Shown: positions 48,060 through 57,163, numbered from the stretch's first letter. The stretch: 64,000 nt of DNA from Acidovorax sp. NO-1 (GCF_000238595.1 NZ_AGTS01000055.1:1-64000); one strand, 5' to 3'. Numbers and translations: made by a program. The notes: generated by a model not told the origin, from the letters alone.

Positions 48060-50342
48060 TCAGAAACGGGTCTTGAGCGTCAGCTGGGCCGAGCGCGCGG
48101 CCCCGGCGCCGTAGAAGCCGCGGTACAGCGTATCGGCGTAGAGCTTGTTGGCCAGGTTGGTGATGTTGAGCTTGAGCGAGGTCTTGTCGTCGAAGCTGTA
48201 TTCCACCATCGCATCTGCCGTGGCAAAGCCGCTGGCCTTCATGGCACGCGAGCCTTCGGGGTTCTGCGCGCCACGGTAGGTGAGGCCCGCGCCCACGCGC
48301 AGCTGAGGCGTCACCACATAGGTGGTCCAGATGCTGCCGCTGTGCTTGGGGGTGAGGCCCGGGCGATCGCCCTTCACCTGGGCACCGCCACCGTTGGCGG
48401 CCAGCACGGTGGTGCTCCGGTCGATCTTGGCGCTTGGAATCCAGGTGTGGTTCATGAAGATCTCCCACTGGGGCGTGATGCGGCCGGCCAGGTTGAACTC
48501 CATCCCGGTCGCGTGGCGCTTGCCCGAGAGCAGGTAGCCCGGGTTGTCGGGATCGGTGTTGCGCTCGTTGTATTTCTCGCTGTAGAAAGCGGCCACACCC
48601 AGCAGGGCGCGGCGCTCGAACAGCTCCCACTTGCCGCCGATTTCAATGTTGCGGCTCTTTTCGGGCGGCGTGTTGGCCAGGGATCCGGTGCCCGGGTTGG
48701 ACACCGTGCCGCCAGCGCTCACGCCGCCAAACTGGTAGGTGTCTCCGGAGGTGTTGTACGAAGAGCCATAGGACACGTAGTACGACGACACCTCATCAGG
48801 CTGGAACAGCACGCCCGCGCGCGGGCTCCACAGGCCGTCGGAGGTCTGGTCGCTCAGCGAACCATCGGCATTGCGATAGGAGGCCTTGAACCGGTCGTAG
48901 CGCAGCCCGCCGACGAGCTTCACGGTCGAGGTGAGCGACATCGTGTCCTGCAGGTACATGCCAAAGTTCTGCGCCTTGAACGTGTTGTAGGCCACCGGCG
49001 CGCGCGTGTCGGGCGCCCAGGCACCGTTGTCCGGTGTGCCGACGGTGGTGCCCAGCCCGTTGGTGGCCGATGAATTGCCGGCGGGATTGGCGTAATTGGA
49101 ATTGCGGTTGGCGTCGTCACGGTAGAAATCGACGCCCGCCAGGATGTCGTGCTTCTTGCCGCCCCAGGTGAAGGAGTTGGTGTAGTCGCTCTGCAGCTGC
49201 GTCATTGTGCTGTCGCCGATGCGGCCCTTGGAGCTGCGTGTGAGCGGCGTGCTGGCGTTGATCTGGTCGAGCGATGTGATGGGCGTGCCAAAGCGGATCA
49301 CGCTGGCCAGCAGGTCGCGCTCGTACTTGCCGTGGCGCAGCCGGGTCTGCAGCTCACCGCCATCGCGCAAGCGGTGGATGTGGCCCAGCGTCAGGTACTG
49401 CGATGACGTGTTGAGGTGGTCGCTGTCCAGGCCGTAGTAGTTGCGGGCGGCCAGGGTGGGCGCGATCTTGCCGTTGTTGTTGATCCAGGGGCTGTTGTAG
49501 ATGGGGCGGCCCTTGACGTCCAGGTAGTACAGGCCCACCGAGAACTCGTCGGCCGTGCCGATGCCCCAGCTGAACGTGGGTGCGATGCCACGCTTGTCCT
49601 GCCGTGCACCGAAGTTGTCGGAGTTGTGCACCATCGCATTGAGGCGCACCGCGGCGTTCTCGCCCGTCTTGATGTTGAAATCGCCGGTGAGGCGGTGAAA
49701 GTTGCCGGTGCCCAGGGTGTACGAGACTTCGTGCTGGTCGATCAGCAGCGGGGCCTTGTTGACCTGGTTGACCACGCCCCCGGTGGAGCCCTTGCCAAAC
49801 AGCATGGAGGCCGAACCCTTGAGTACTTCAACGCGGTCGAGGTTGAAGGTGTCGCGCTCGTACAGAGGTGCATCTTTCATGCCGTCGGTGTAGATGTCAC
49901 CGGCCTGGCCCAGCGAGAAGCCGCGCAGGCGCACGTCTTCCTCGCCGGTTTCACCCGCCTGGAACGTTACCCCCGCGGTGGTGCGCAGCACCTCGCGGAA
50001 GTCGTCCTGGTTGCGGTCGTTCATGAGCTTTTCGGTGAACACCGTGACCGATTGCGGGATGTCCTTGATGTCCTGTTTGCCTTTGCCCACCGTGGTCTGC
50101 CTGAGCAGCAAGGTGTCTTTGCCCTGGACGTCTGCCGCTTCCTTCACGGTGACGGCGGGCAGCGTGGCCTCTGCCGCATGGGTCTGGGCCATGGCCCCCA
50201 CCGAGGCTGCCAGCATCAGTGCGCCCAGCGGGAGCAGGGCCTTTTCCGATGCCGCAGTGCGAGCGGGCTGGGTGATGGGTTGTTGGGTTGATTGGGGCGC
50301 GCGCAGCGGGATGCTGCGGCGCAGAGCGCGTGATTTTGCCAA
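48060..50342 (-). CDS. TonB-dependent siderophore receptor (catecholate Fiu-like)
   Basis: A 760-aa outer-membrane receptor. A long N-terminal signal region (KALLPLGALMLAASVGAMAQ) is followed by the TonB box (TLPAVTVKEA) and the plug domain (IKDIPQSVTVFTEKLMNDRN, FQAGETGEEDVRLRGFSLGQ, VEVLKGSASMLFGKGSTGGV). A 22-strand barrel ends in LTLKTRF with the usual C-terminal Phe. Pairing with the PKHD hydroxylase is typical of Fiu/PiuA receptors that take up catechol siderophores. A Fur-like box lies upstream at 50459-50480. Its TonB partner in this locus is frameshifted. Confidence 0.93.
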   Translation of the reverse strand: MAKSRALRRSIPLRAPQSTQQPITQPARTAASEKALLPLGALMLAASVGAMAQTHAAEATLPAVTVKEAADVQGKDTLLLRQTTVGKGKQDIKDIPQSVTVFTEKLMNDRNQDDFREVLRTTAGVTFQAGETGEEDVRLRGFSLGQAGDIYTDGMKDAPLYERDTFNLDRVEVLKGSASMLFGKGSTGGVVNQVNKAPLLIDQHEVSYTLGTGNFHRLTGDFNIKTGENAAVRLNAMVHNSDNFGARQDKRGIAPTFSWGIGTADEFSVGLYYLDVKGRPIYNSPWINNNGKIAPTLAARNYYGLDSDHLNTSSQYLTLGHIHRLRDGGELQTRLRHGKYERDLLASVIRFGTPITSLDQINASTPLTRSSKGRIGDSTMTQLQSDYTNSFTWGGKKHDILAGVDFYRDDANRNSNYANPAGNSSATNGLGTTVGTPDNGAWAPDTRAPVAYNTFKAQNFGMYLQDTMSLTSTVKLVGGLRYDRFKASYRNADGSLSDQTSDGLWSPRAGVLFQPDEVSSYYVSYGSSYNTSGDTYQFGGVSAGGTVSNPGTGSLANTPPEKSRNIEIGGKWELFERRALLGVAAFYSEKYNERNTDPDNPGYLLSGKRHATGMEFNLAGRITPQWEIFMNHTWIPSAKIDRSTTVLAANGGGAQVKGDRPGLTPKHSGSIWTTYVVTPQLRVGAGLTYRGAQNPEGSRAMKASGFATADAMVEYSFDDKTSLKLNITNLANKLYADTLYRGFYGAGAARSAQLTLKTRF

Positions 50343-50458
50343 GGAGGCCTCCGTGGTGGGAATGTGCTGATGGCGCGCAGGTGCGCCAGGCGCAAGCGAG
50401 AGGCAGTGGCTAGATCAACATGGCTGTGCTTCGACGTGCTGCGTTATGTTACATCAAA

Positions 50459-50480
50459 TGCGGGTCATTCTCATTTGCAT
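50459..50480 (-). promoter_or_regulatory. Fur box upstream of the siderophore receptor
   Basis: On the minus strand ATGCAAATGAGAATGACC matches the conserved GCAAATGAGAATGA form of Fur sites. It lies about 118 bp upstream of the receptor ATG, so a long leader or a second site may exist. Confidence 0.65.
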
Positions 50481-50517
50481 TGATGTTTGTGAGCCACAGA
50501 TTGCCAAGCTGCAGACG

Positions 50518-50543
50518 AAAAAAAGCCGGCATGGGCCGGCTTT
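50518..50543 (-). terminator. Terminator after the SWIB gene
   Basis: Minus-strand stem AAGCCGGC, loop CCAT, GCCGGCTT, then a T run. It lies 22 bp past the stop at 50565. Confidence 0.8.
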
Positions 50544-50564
50544 CTGGGGCACTGGGTGCGGGGC

Positions 50565-50885
50565 TTACTTGACGTGTTTGCCGATCAGGCCGGCCAGTTC
50601 AAACATCGAGACCTGGGGCTTGCCGAACAATTCCTTGAGCTTGGCGTCGGCGTTGATGTTGCGCTTGTTGGCGGCATCCTGCAGGTTGTTGGCCTTGATG
50701 TAGACCCACAGCTTGCTGATGATCTCCGTGCGCGGCAGCGGCGCCGAGCCCACCACGGCGGCCAGCGCGGGGCTGGGCGTAAGTGCCTTCATGAAAGCAG
50801 CGTTGGGGGTGCGCTTCTTGGCGGGGGCAGCAGCCTTCTGGGCTGCGGGGGCTGTTTTTGCCGGAGCTTTTTTTGCAGTTGCCAT
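50565..50885 (-). CDS. SWIB/MDM2 domain protein
   Basis: A 106-aa protein with a Lys/Ala/Pro-rich N-terminus (MATAKKAPAKTAPAAQKAAA), reminiscent of histone tails, and a C-terminal SWIB domain (LPRTEIISKLWVYIKANNLQ, ELFGKPQVSMFELAGLIGKH). SWIB proteins in bacteria are small and of unknown role, possibly nucleoid-associated. The start at 50885 has CAAGGA a short distance upstream. It stands alone between the siderophore receptor and rraA. Confidence 0.9.
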   Translation of the reverse strand: MATAKKAPAKTAPAAQKAAAPAKKRTPNAAFMKALTPSPALAAVVGSAPLPRTEIISKLWVYIKANNLQDAANKRNINADAKLKELFGKPQVSMFELAGLIGKHVK

Positions 50886-51197
50886 GTCGGGTTTTCCTTG
50901 TTGGAAGTAGATTTTTCACCAGAGAAAGCTGGGCTTTCCCATAGGCAGACCGATGCTACTGGGAAAAAAACGCGTTTCCAAGGGAGAAAGGGCTTTTTTT
51001 GCCTCGATTTGTAGCCGTGGTGCCGCGTGCGCGCCAATTAGTCGCCCATGCAGCGCCGGTACCTTGACAAAGCGCCCTGGGATGCCGGCGTTTCCAGGTT
51101 TGCTCACCCGGGCTGTATCACAATGCGCACCCATCCTTGGGGCACGGCGGTTTGCCGCTGTGCCCGTTGTTCATTTCGCCTGAAAGGCTTTCACTCC
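50886..51197. other. Gap between SWIB and RraA genes
   Basis: About 310 bp without a supported gene. TTTCCCA (50935-50941) and TGGGAAA (50960-50966) could form a weak hairpin. No promoter was identified with confidence. Nothing else of note. Confidence 0.3.
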
Positions 51198-51713
51198 ATG
51201 TCTGCTGCGCCATCCTCCCCATCTTTCAGCACCTGTGATTTTTGCGATGTGCACAAGGGCGACATGAGCGGTGCGTTCCGCGTCCTGCCCCCGGTTTTTC
51301 ACAGTTATGGCGGTGTGGCCGCGTTTGCCGGCCCGGTGAGCACCGTCAAGTGCCATGAAGACAACACGCAGGTGAAGGCGGCGGTGGAGTCGCCGGGTGC
51401 GGGCCGCGTGCTGGTGGTGGATGGGGGTGGCTCGCTGCGCCGCGCGCTGGTGGGGGGCAATCTGGCGGCTGCCGCTGCGCGCAATGGCTGGGCCGGTGTG
51501 GTGGTGGACGGGTGCGTGCGCGATGTAGCCGAGCTCAAGGCGGCGGCCGTTGGCCTGTGTGCGCTGGCGTTGATGCCGCTGCCCACCGAGCGCCGTGGCG
51601 AGGGGCAGCGCGATGTGGCCGTGCAGATCCAGGGCGTCTGGGTGCGGCCGGGCGACTGGCTGTACGCCGATGCAGACGGCATTGTGGTGAGCGCACAGCC
51701 CCTGGTGGTGTAG
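51198..51713 (+). CDS. RraA family protein (RNase E inhibitor / HMG-type aldolase fold)
   Basis: A 171-aa protein of the RraA fold. The pocket motif GGNLAAAAARNGWAGVVVDG and CVRDVAELKAAAVGL, with an earlier GGGSLRRAL, are the family signatures. E. coli RraA inhibits RNase E; other members are class II aldolases acting on 4-hydroxy-4-methyl-2-oxoglutarate. GNLA and DGCVRD fit either. Length is closer to RraA (161 aa) than to larger aldolases. The ATG at 51198 is preferred; the frame is open upstream through non-conserved sequence. Confidence 0.88.
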   Translation: MSAAPSSPSFSTCDFCDVHKGDMSGAFRVLPPVFHSYGGVAAFAGPVSTVKCHEDNTQVKAAVESPGAGRVLVVDGGGSLRRALVGGNLAAAAARNGWAGVVVDGCVRDVAELKAAAVGLCALALMPLPTERRGEGQRDVAVQIQGVWVRPGDWLYADADGIVVSAQPLVV

Positions 51714-51749
51714 CGGTCGCGGCCAGGAGGCCGCGCAGCCGGGTTGCCC

Positions 51750-52712
51750 TCAGTCTGCGTGACCCGCCCGTCGGCCCACCCGCAGGCCGGTGCGTGAGGG
51801 CAGGGTCGCCAGCAGCACGCTGGCCAGTGCGATGACGAAGGCCATCAGCTGGGTGCCGGCCAAGGTTTCGCCCAGAAACAGCACGCCCACGAGCGCCGCG
51901 CTCACCGGCAGCATGACCGAGAACACCCCGCCCTGCGCAGCGGGCACGGCCTTGAGCCCCGTCATCCAGAGCCACACCGTCCACACGCAGGCGGCCAGCG
52001 CGTAGAACACCAGCAGCACCCAGGTGCCCCAGCCCACGGCCGTAAAGTTGAAATGCCAGGCGGCGTAAAGCCCCAACGGCGTGGACAGCACAAAACCCCA
52101 CAGGTTGATGAGCGAGGTGATGCGCTTGGGCCCGAGGCTGGTGGTGAGCTTCTTGCCGATCACCGTATAGGCGGCTTCGCACACTACTGCGCCCAGCAAT
52201 AGCCAGGGGCCCAACCAGCCCATATTACGAGTATTATTGGCATCCAGCGCTTGTGCAATATGCGCCGAATGCTCTTGTTTTGATAGTGAAAAAAGCGCAA
52301 TCCCTGCCACGGCACAGACCACGGCGGCCCAGGTGCGTGGCGCTACGCGTTCGCGCAGGAAAGCCCAGCCCATCACCGCCACAGCCGCAGGAATGGCCGC
52401 CAGCGTCACCCCGGCCGTGACCGCATCGGTAAGGCTTACGCCATAGATCATGCAGAGGGTGAACAGGAAGTTGCCCAGGAACGACTGCAGAAACAGCAGC
52501 CGCCGGGTGGACCGGGTGATCGGCGGTTCATCCACCGGTTTGCGCAGCCAATGCAGCATGGCTACACCGCCAATGCCAAAACGCATCCACGCGAGCAGGA
52601 ACACGGGCAGCACGGCAGCCAGCGGCTTGGACAGCGCCACGTAGCTGCCCACCAGGGCCATGCTGAGGGCCAGGCACACATAAGCAAAAGGGCGGCTGGG
52701 CGTGGTGTTCAC
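51750..52712 (-). CDS. EamA/DMT permease carrying a repeat-derived loop
   Basis: A 320-aa DMT-superfamily permease with two EamA repeats and ten hydrophobic segments (AYVCLALSMALVGSYVAL, VVCAVAGIALFSLSKQ, VGVLFLGETLAGTQLMAFV). The hydrophilic loop SLSKQEHSAHIAQALDANNT in the middle coincides with an in-frame dispersed repeat (52237-52296), which probably extended the cytoplasmic loop between halves. Substrate unknown. It converges on rraA and is divergent from the cyclotransferase-like gene. Confidence 0.88.
   Translation of the reverse strand: MNTTPSRPFAYVCLALSMALVGSYVALSKPLAAVLPVFLLAWMRFGIGGVAMLHWLRKPVDEPPITRSTRRLLFLQSFLGNFLFTLCMIYGVSLTDAVTAGVTLAAIPAAVAVMGWAFLRERVAPRTWAAVVCAVAGIALFSLSKQEHSAHIAQALDANNTRNMGWLGPWLLLGAVVCEAAYTVIGKKLTTSLGPKRITSLINLWGFVLSTPLGLYAAWHFNFTAVGWGTWVLLVFYALAACVWTVWLWMTGLKAVPAAQGGVFSVMLPVSAALVGVLFLGETLAGTQLMAFVIALASVLLATLPSRTGLRVGRRAGHAD
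52237..52296 (-). repeat. Dispersed palindromic repeat, copy 11, inside a DMT permease gene
   Basis: Degenerate minus-orientation copy: GGCATCCAGCGCTTG, a short loop, ATGCGCC, then CTTGTTTTGATAGTG. It is read in frame and falls in the loop between the two EamA halves. One arm is eroded. Confidence 0.5.
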
Positions 52713-52822
52713 TAGACTGCTGATGAGATGGCCGGGAGCCTGCTCGGGCGGCCGGTGTGGGCCGCCGTCTGGCGCGCCCGGAATACATTGAACCGGTTCT
52801 GAACCAAAACGAGGTGCGCATC

Positions 52823-53230
52823 ATGCCCGACAAACCCCCGCCCGCCGTTCCCGCCCGCCATGTCTTTGTTTATGGCACCTTGCGCCGTGGCGGATCCAAC
52901 GACATCACGCGCCTTCGCCCGGAACCAAAGTTTGTGGGCCCAGCCCGGGTGGCCGGGGCGCTTTACCACCTGGGGGCCTATCCGGGCATGACGCTGGGCG
53001 GACCCTTGGTGGTGCAGGGCGAGGTATATGAAATTGGCGCTGACCTGGAGGCCGTTCTGGACGAGATCGAGGGGCTCGGCGCCACCCCTATCGATGAATA
53101 CGTGAAGCGAGAGGTCGTGGTGGATGTGGGCGGGCAGGCCGTGTCCTGCCTGGTTTACGAGATCAATCCCCGGTATACGGTCGCTGCGCCCCATATTGCC
53201 GATGGAGACTGGTTGCAAGCCACTGCGTGA
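52823..53230 (+). CDS. Gamma-glutamylcyclotransferase-like protein
   Basis: A 135-aa protein of the GGCT-like (AIG2/YtfP) fold. The signature substrate-binding strand is VFVYGTLRRGGSND, followed by AGALYHLGAYPGMTLGG and VQGEVYEIGADLEAVLDEIE; the Glu in the last block is the usual acid. Possible roles are gamma-glutamyl amine or peptide turnover. The start at 52823 is chosen as closest to the motif. Lies 111 bp from the permease start in divergent orientation. Confidence 0.88.
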   Translation: MPDKPPPAVPARHVFVYGTLRRGGSNDITRLRPEPKFVGPARVAGALYHLGAYPGMTLGGPLVVQGEVYEIGADLEAVLDEIEGLGATPIDEYVKREVVVDVGGQAVSCLVYEINPRYTVAAPHIADGDWLQATA

Positions 53231-53503
53231 ATTTCGGCTTAAACAACGTCAAATATTGCAATGCGGAATTTGATTTTCTCGATGTGGAAAGCAATGAATG
53301 TTGCGCCGCCACATTTTTTCTCAATATGAGAAATCAAATTTTGCATTACAAGATGGTGTGGATAACTCGTTGTTTTAAAAAGAGAAAATTTATCTCTTGT
53401 ATAAGACATAAGAGCTTGCATAAGTCTTATAGAAGACTTAAAGTTGTCTCCAAGGGCAGCACACGCAGCCCGGCGTTTTTAACCTACCTCCTGGAGTGAT
53501 CTC
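53231..53503 (+). promoter_or_regulatory. A/T-rich upstream region of aceA
   Basis: Conspicuously low-GC stretch compared with its surroundings, with no credible gene. The translatable frames on each strand lack codon bias and conserved motifs. It carries a run of palindromic motifs near its 3' half (see 53395-53436) and a Shine-Dalgarno (AGGAG) near 53491. It is probably the regulated promoter of isocitrate lyase. Confidence 0.6.
53395..53436 (+). promoter_or_regulatory. Three TCTT-N4-AAGA palindromes upstream of aceA
   Basis: TCTTGTATAAGA at 53395-53406 and TCTTATAGAAGA at 53425-53436 are palindromes whose centres are exactly 30 bp apart. A weaker GCTTGCATAAGT lies between them at 53414-53425. 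Spacing and symmetry suggest cooperative binding of a dimeric regulator on one face of the DNA. The regulator is not identified. Confidence 0.55.
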
Positions 53504-54835
53504 ATGCCCCAATCCCTCAACGAACAACTGAGCCGCGAACAGCAAATTGCCGCCCTGGAAAAAGACTGGGCCCAGAACCCCCGCTGGAAGGGTGTGAAGC
53601 GTGGTTACTCCGCTGCCGACGTGGTGCGCCTGCGCGGCTCGCTGCCCATCGAACACACGCTGGCCAAGCGCGGTGCTGAAAAGCTGTGGGACAAGATCAA
53701 CGGCGGTGCCAAGAAGGGCTATGTGAACGCGTTCGGCGCGATCTCTGCCGGTCAGGCCATGCAGCAAGCCAAGGCAGGCCTCGAAGCCGTGTACCTGTCG
53801 GGCTGGCAAGTGGCCGCTGATGGCAACACCAGCGAAACCATGTACCCCGACCAGTCGCTGTACGCCTACGACTCGGTGCCCACCATGGTGCGCCGCATCA
53901 ACAACACCTTCAAGCGCGCTGACGAAATCCAGTGGGGCCGTGGCATCAACCCCGGCGACAAGGAATTCATCGACTACTTCCTGCCCATCGTGGCCGATGC
54001 AGAAGCCGGTTTCGGCGGCGTGCTGAACGCCTTCGAACTGATGAAGAACATGATCGCTGCAGGTGCAGCCGGCGTGCACTTCGAAGACCAGTTGGCCGCC
54101 GTGAAGAAGTGCGGTCACATGGGTGGCAAGGTGCTGGTTCCTACGCAGGAAGCCATTGAAAAGCTGATCTCGGCCCGTTTTGCTGCTGACGTGATGGGCG
54201 TGTCCACCATCGTGCTGGCCCGCACCGACGCCGAAGCCGCCAACCTGATCACGTCCGACCACGACGCCAACGACAAGCCTTTCCTGACCGGCGAGCGCAC
54301 ACAAGAAGGCTTCTACCGCGTCAAAAACGGCCTGGAACAAGCCATCAGCCGTGGCGTGGCTTACGCCCCCTACGCCGACTTGGTGTGGTGCGAAACCGGC
54401 GTGCCCGACATCGGCTTCGCCCGTGAGTTCGCGCAGGCTGTGCACGCTGCCTGCCCCGGCAAGCTGCTGTCGTACAACTGCTCGCCATCGTTCAACTGGA
54501 AGAAGAACCTCAACGACAAGCAGATCGCTTCCTTCCAGGAAGACCTGTCGGCCCTGGGGTACAAGTACCAGTTCATCACGCTGGCTGGCATCCACATCAA
54601 CTGGTTCAACACCTTCCAGTTCGCCCATGCCTATGCACGCGGCGAAGGCATGAAGCACTACACCGAAATGGTGCAGGAACCTGAATTCGCAGCTCGCGAA
54701 AAGGGCTACACCTTCGTGTCGCACCAACAGGAAGTGGGCGCAGGCTACTTCGACGACGTGACCACGGTGATCCAGGGCGGCTCGTCCTCCGTGAAGGCCC
54801 TGACGGGTTCGACCGAAGAAGAGCAGTTCCACTGA
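53504..54835 (+). CDS. aceA: Isocitrate lyase
   Basis: Cleaves isocitrate to glyoxylate and succinate, the first step of the glyoxylate bypass for growth on acetate or fatty acids. The 443-aa protein has [20 protein letters not shown], the catalytic-loop motif [20 protein letters not shown] containing the nucleophilic Cys, and [13 protein letters not shown]. The C-terminus ends [16 protein letters not shown], a family hallmark. Stand-alone with its own upstream palindromes and a strong terminator after it; malate synthase is not in the window. Confidence 0.97.
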   Translation: MPQSLNEQLSREQQIAALEKDWAQNPRWKGVKRGYSAADVVRLRGSLPIEHTLAKRGAEKLWDKINGGAKKGYVNAFGAISAGQAMQQAKAGLEAVYLSGWQVAADGNTSETMYPDQSLYAYDSVPTMVRRINNTFKRADEIQWGRGINPGDKEFIDYFLPIVADAEAGFGGVLNAFELMKNMIAAGAAGVHFEDQLAAVKKCGHMGGKVLVPTQEAIEKLISARFAADVMGVSTIVLARTDAEAANLITSDHDANDKPFLTGERTQEGFYRVKNGLEQAISRGVAYAPYADLVWCETGVPDIGFAREFAQAVHAACPGKLLSYNCSPSFNWKKNLNDKQIASFQEDLSALGYKYQFITLAGIHINWFNTFQFAHAYARGEGMKHYTEMVQEPEFAAREKGYTFVSHQQEVGAGYFDDVTTVIQGGSSSVKALTGSTEEEQFH

Positions 54836-54885
54836 TCTGCGGGGCTCAGCGCCGCTTTGTTGTGGCGCCAAATGCACTCGACAAA

Positions 54886-54915
54886 AGCCCGAAGCATCTG
54901 CTTCGGGCTTTTTTT
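54886..54915 (+). terminator. Rho-independent terminator of aceA
   Basis: GCCCGAAGCA (54887-54896), loop TC, TGCTTCGGGC (54899-54908), then seven T. Confidence 0.9.
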
Positions 54916-54978
54916 CTGGGTGCTGGGGTTAAAATCCAAGGAAATTCACAGCACAAGAGCGAGAAAGGCAATCTGGTT

Positions 54979-55020
54979 ATGACACCGCGAACTACATCGG
55001 AGATGTTGACCGGCCGTTGA
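54979..55020 (+). CDS. Candidate threonine-rich leader peptide of thrS
   Basis: ATG ACA CCG CGA ACT ACA at 54979 begins a 13-codon frame, MTPRTTSEMLTGR, ending TGA at 55018-55020. Four of 13 codons are Thr (ACA, ACT, ACA, ACC). GAGAAAGG at 54961-54968 can act as Shine-Dalgarno with 10 bases of spacing. It precedes the gene for threonyl-tRNA synthetase, as expected for a leader that senses charged tRNA-Thr. Confidence 0.6.
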   Translation: MTPRTTSEMLTGR

Positions 55021-55064
55021 GGCTGGCTGTTCGCGCCTGCACGAGATTGCACACCCCTCCAAAA

Positions 55065-55090
55065 AGCGCGGACCTGTTCCGCGCTTTTTT
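55065..55090 (+). terminator. Attenuator terminator before thrS
   Basis: AGCGCGGA (55065-55072), loop CCTGT, TCCGCGCT (55078-55085), then a run of T to 55090. It sits 67 bp before the thrS ATG. Confidence 0.85.
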
Positions 55091-55156
55091 GTTTCCTGGG
55101 CCTGGCGCGTGCCCGCACCCATTGCACTGATTGATTGAAAAGAAAGAGTTACTCCC

Positions 55157-57076
55157 ATGATTCACATCACGCTTCCCGACGGTTCACAGCGCGAGTTTCC
55201 GGGCCCCGTCACGGTGGCCGAAGTGGCTGCTTCCATTGGCTCGGGTCTGGCCAAAGCGGCTTTGGCGGGCAAGATTGGCGACAAGGTCGTGGACACCAGC
55301 TACCAGATCACGACCGATAGCCCGCTGTCCATCGTGACTGCGAAAGATGCCGATGGCCTGGATGTCATCCGCCACTCCACCGCCCACTTGCTGGCCTACG
55401 CCGTCAAGGAGCTATTCCCTGACGCACAGGTCACCATCGGCCCGGTGATTGAGAACGGCTTCTATTACGACTTTGCTTACAAGCGCCCCTTCACGCCGGA
55501 AGATCTGGTGGCCATCGAAAAGCGCATGGCCGAACTGGCGGCCAAGGACGAACCCGTAGTGCGCCGCGTGTTGCCGCGTGACGAGGCGGTGGCGTACTTC
55601 AAGGGCCTGGGCGAGCACTACAAGGCGGAGATCATTGCCAGCATCCCCAGCAACGAAGACGTGAGCCTGTACCGCGAAGGCAATTTCGAAGACCTGTGCC
55701 GAGGTCCCCACGTGCCGAGCACGGGCAAGCTCAAGTTCTTCAAGCTCATGAAGGTGGCGGGTGCCTACTGGCGCGGCGACCACCGCAACGAAATGCTGCA
55801 GCGTGTCTATGGCACCGCATGGACCACGAAGGACGAGCTCCAGCAGTACCTCACGATGCTGGAAGAGGCCGAAAAGCGCGACCACCGCAAGCTGGGGCGC
55901 GAACTCGACCTTTTCCACATCGACGAGCACTCACCCGGCACGGTGTTCTGGCACCCCAAGGGCTGGACGCTGTGGCAGGAGGTGGAGCAATACATGCGCC
56001 GCGTGTACCGCGACAACGGCTACCAGGAGGTCAAGGGCCCGCAGATTCTGGACAAGACGCTCTGGGAAAAGACGGGCCACTGGGACAAGTACCGCGACAA
56101 CATGTTCACGACCGAGAGCGAGAAGCGCGACTACGCGCTCAAGCCGATGAACTGCCCGGGCCATATCCTGATCTTCAAGCAGGGCATCAAGAGCTACCGC
56201 GACCTGCCTCTGCGCTACGGCGAGTTTGGCCAGTGCCATCGTAACGAGCCCACGGGTGGCCTGCACGGCATCATGCGCGTGCGCGGCTTCACGCAAGACG
56301 ACGGTCACATTTTCTGCACGGAAGATCACATCCTGGCCGAATGCACGGCGTACACGACCCTGCTGCAGAAGGTCTACAAGGATTTCGGCTTCGAGAACAT
56401 CATCTACAAGGTGGCCACGCGCCCCGAGGCGCGCATCGGATCGGAAGAAAGCTGGGACAAGGCGGAGCACGCGCTCATGGAAAGCCTGCGGGCCTCGGGC
56501 TGCGAGTTCGAGATCGCCCCGGGCGACGGCGCCTTCTATGGCCCCAAGATCGAGTACACCCTCAAGGATGCAATCGGGCGCCAGTGGCAGTGCGGCACCA
56601 TGCAGGTCGATTTCTCCATGCCCGAACGCCTGGACGCCGAGTACGTTGGCGAGGATGGCGCGCGCCACAGGCCGGTGATGCTGCACCGCGCCATCGTGGG
56701 CAGTCTGGAGCGCTTTATCGGAATTCTGATCGAGCAGCACGCTGGCGCCCTGCCCACGTGGCTGGCTCCCGTGCAGGTTTCGGTGCTCAACATCACGGAT
56801 GCGCAGTCCGATTACTGTCGTGAAATCGCAGCAAAACTGCAAAAAGCGCTGCCCAATCAAGGCCTTAGGGTGACGCTGGACCTTCGCAACGAAAAGATTA
56901 CGTATAAAATACGGGAGCATTCGATGCAAAAGCTGCCTTACATCCTCGTCGCTGGCGACAAGGAAAAGGCCGCAGGTGCCGTCGCAGTGCGAGCCCGGGG
57001 CAATCGTGACCTCGGCGTGATGTCGGTGGATGCGTTCATTGAGCTGATCGCCAACGACATTGCCACCAAAGCCTGA
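55157..57076 (+). CDS. thrS: Threonyl-tRNA synthetase
   Basis: Charges tRNA-Thr and edits Ser. The 639-aa enzyme has an N-terminal TGS domain ([20 protein letters not shown]), the editing domain ([20 protein letters not shown]), and a class II core with zinc ligands Cys (KPMNCPGH), His ([16 protein letters not shown]) and His ([13 protein letters not shown]). A C-terminal anticodon-binding domain follows ([18 protein letters not shown]). First gene of the thrS-infC-rpmI-rplT-pheS-pheT-ihfA cluster. Confidence 0.97.
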   Translation: MIHITLPDGSQREFPGPVTVAEVAASIGSGLAKAALAGKIGDKVVDTSYQITTDSPLSIVTAKDADGLDVIRHSTAHLLAYAVKELFPDAQVTIGPVIENGFYYDFAYKRPFTPEDLVAIEKRMAELAAKDEPVVRRVLPRDEAVAYFKGLGEHYKAEIIASIPSNEDVSLYREGNFEDLCRGPHVPSTGKLKFFKLMKVAGAYWRGDHRNEMLQRVYGTAWTTKDELQQYLTMLEEAEKRDHRKLGRELDLFHIDEHSPGTVFWHPKGWTLWQEVEQYMRRVYRDNGYQEVKGPQILDKTLWEKTGHWDKYRDNMFTTESEKRDYALKPMNCPGHILIFKQGIKSYRDLPLRYGEFGQCHRNEPTGGLHGIMRVRGFTQDDGHIFCTEDHILAECTAYTTLLQKVYKDFGFENIIYKVATRPEARIGSEESWDKAEHALMESLRASGCEFEIAPGDGAFYGPKIEYTLKDAIGRQWQCGTMQVDFSMPERLDAEYVGEDGARHRPVMLHRAIVGSLERFIGILIEQHAGALPTWLAPVQVSVLNITDAQSDYCREIAAKLQKALPNQGLRVTLDLRNEKITYKIREHSMQKLPYILVAGDKEKAAGAVAVRARGNRDLGVMSVDAFIELIANDIATKA

Positions 57077-57119
57077 TTTTGAACACAAAAGCTGCTTTGC
57101 CGCTCGCGGACTGTGCGGG

Positions 57120-57150
57120 AATAGCTACTTTTTTTGTAGCATTTTGATTC
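57120..57150 (+). repeat. Partial dispersed repeat, copy 12
   Basis: ATAGCTAC, a T run, GTAGCATTTTGATTCAA retains the A/T-rich edges of the repeat but lacks the central GCGCTT arms. It lies between thrS and infC. Confidence 0.35.
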
Positions 57151-57163
57151 AAGGAAGATAGCC

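Larger units (their letters stand above)
54968..55090 (+). promoter_or_regulatory. thrS: Candidate threonine attenuator upstream of thrS
   Basis: Stems visible: GCAATCT (54968-54974) with AGATTGC (55044-55050); CGCGAAC (54986-54992, inside the leader frame) with GTTCGCG (55029-55035); ACATC/GATGT (54994-55006); CCGGCC/GGCTGG (55010-55026). The stretch TTCGCGC (55030-55036) can instead pair with GCGCGGA (55066-55072), the left arm of the terminator. A ribosome stalled on the Thr codons would block CGCGAAC and free TTCGCGC to form an antiterminator. This is inferred from sequence only. Confidence 0.6.
54836..55156 (+). promoter_or_regulatory. aceA-thrS intergenic region
   Basis: A 321-bp gap that is not empty: the aceA terminator at 54886-54915, a possible -10 (TAAAAT, 54930-54935), the Thr-rich leader reading frame at 54979-55020, and the second terminator at 55065-55090. 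The last 66 bp before thrS show only a weak A/G-rich Shine-Dalgarno (GAAAAGAAAGAG). Confidence 0.6.

Noticed and set aside
53227-53499. 90-aa frame in the low-GC stretch before aceA
   Set aside because: Codon use unlike the genome, no conserved motif, and it overlaps regulatory palindromes; likely chance in A/T-rich DNA.
54968-55050. Possible tRNA or T-box element upstream of thrS
   Set aside because: No cloverleaf, no T-box sequence or specifier loop; the short frame with Thr codons and a terminator explains it better.
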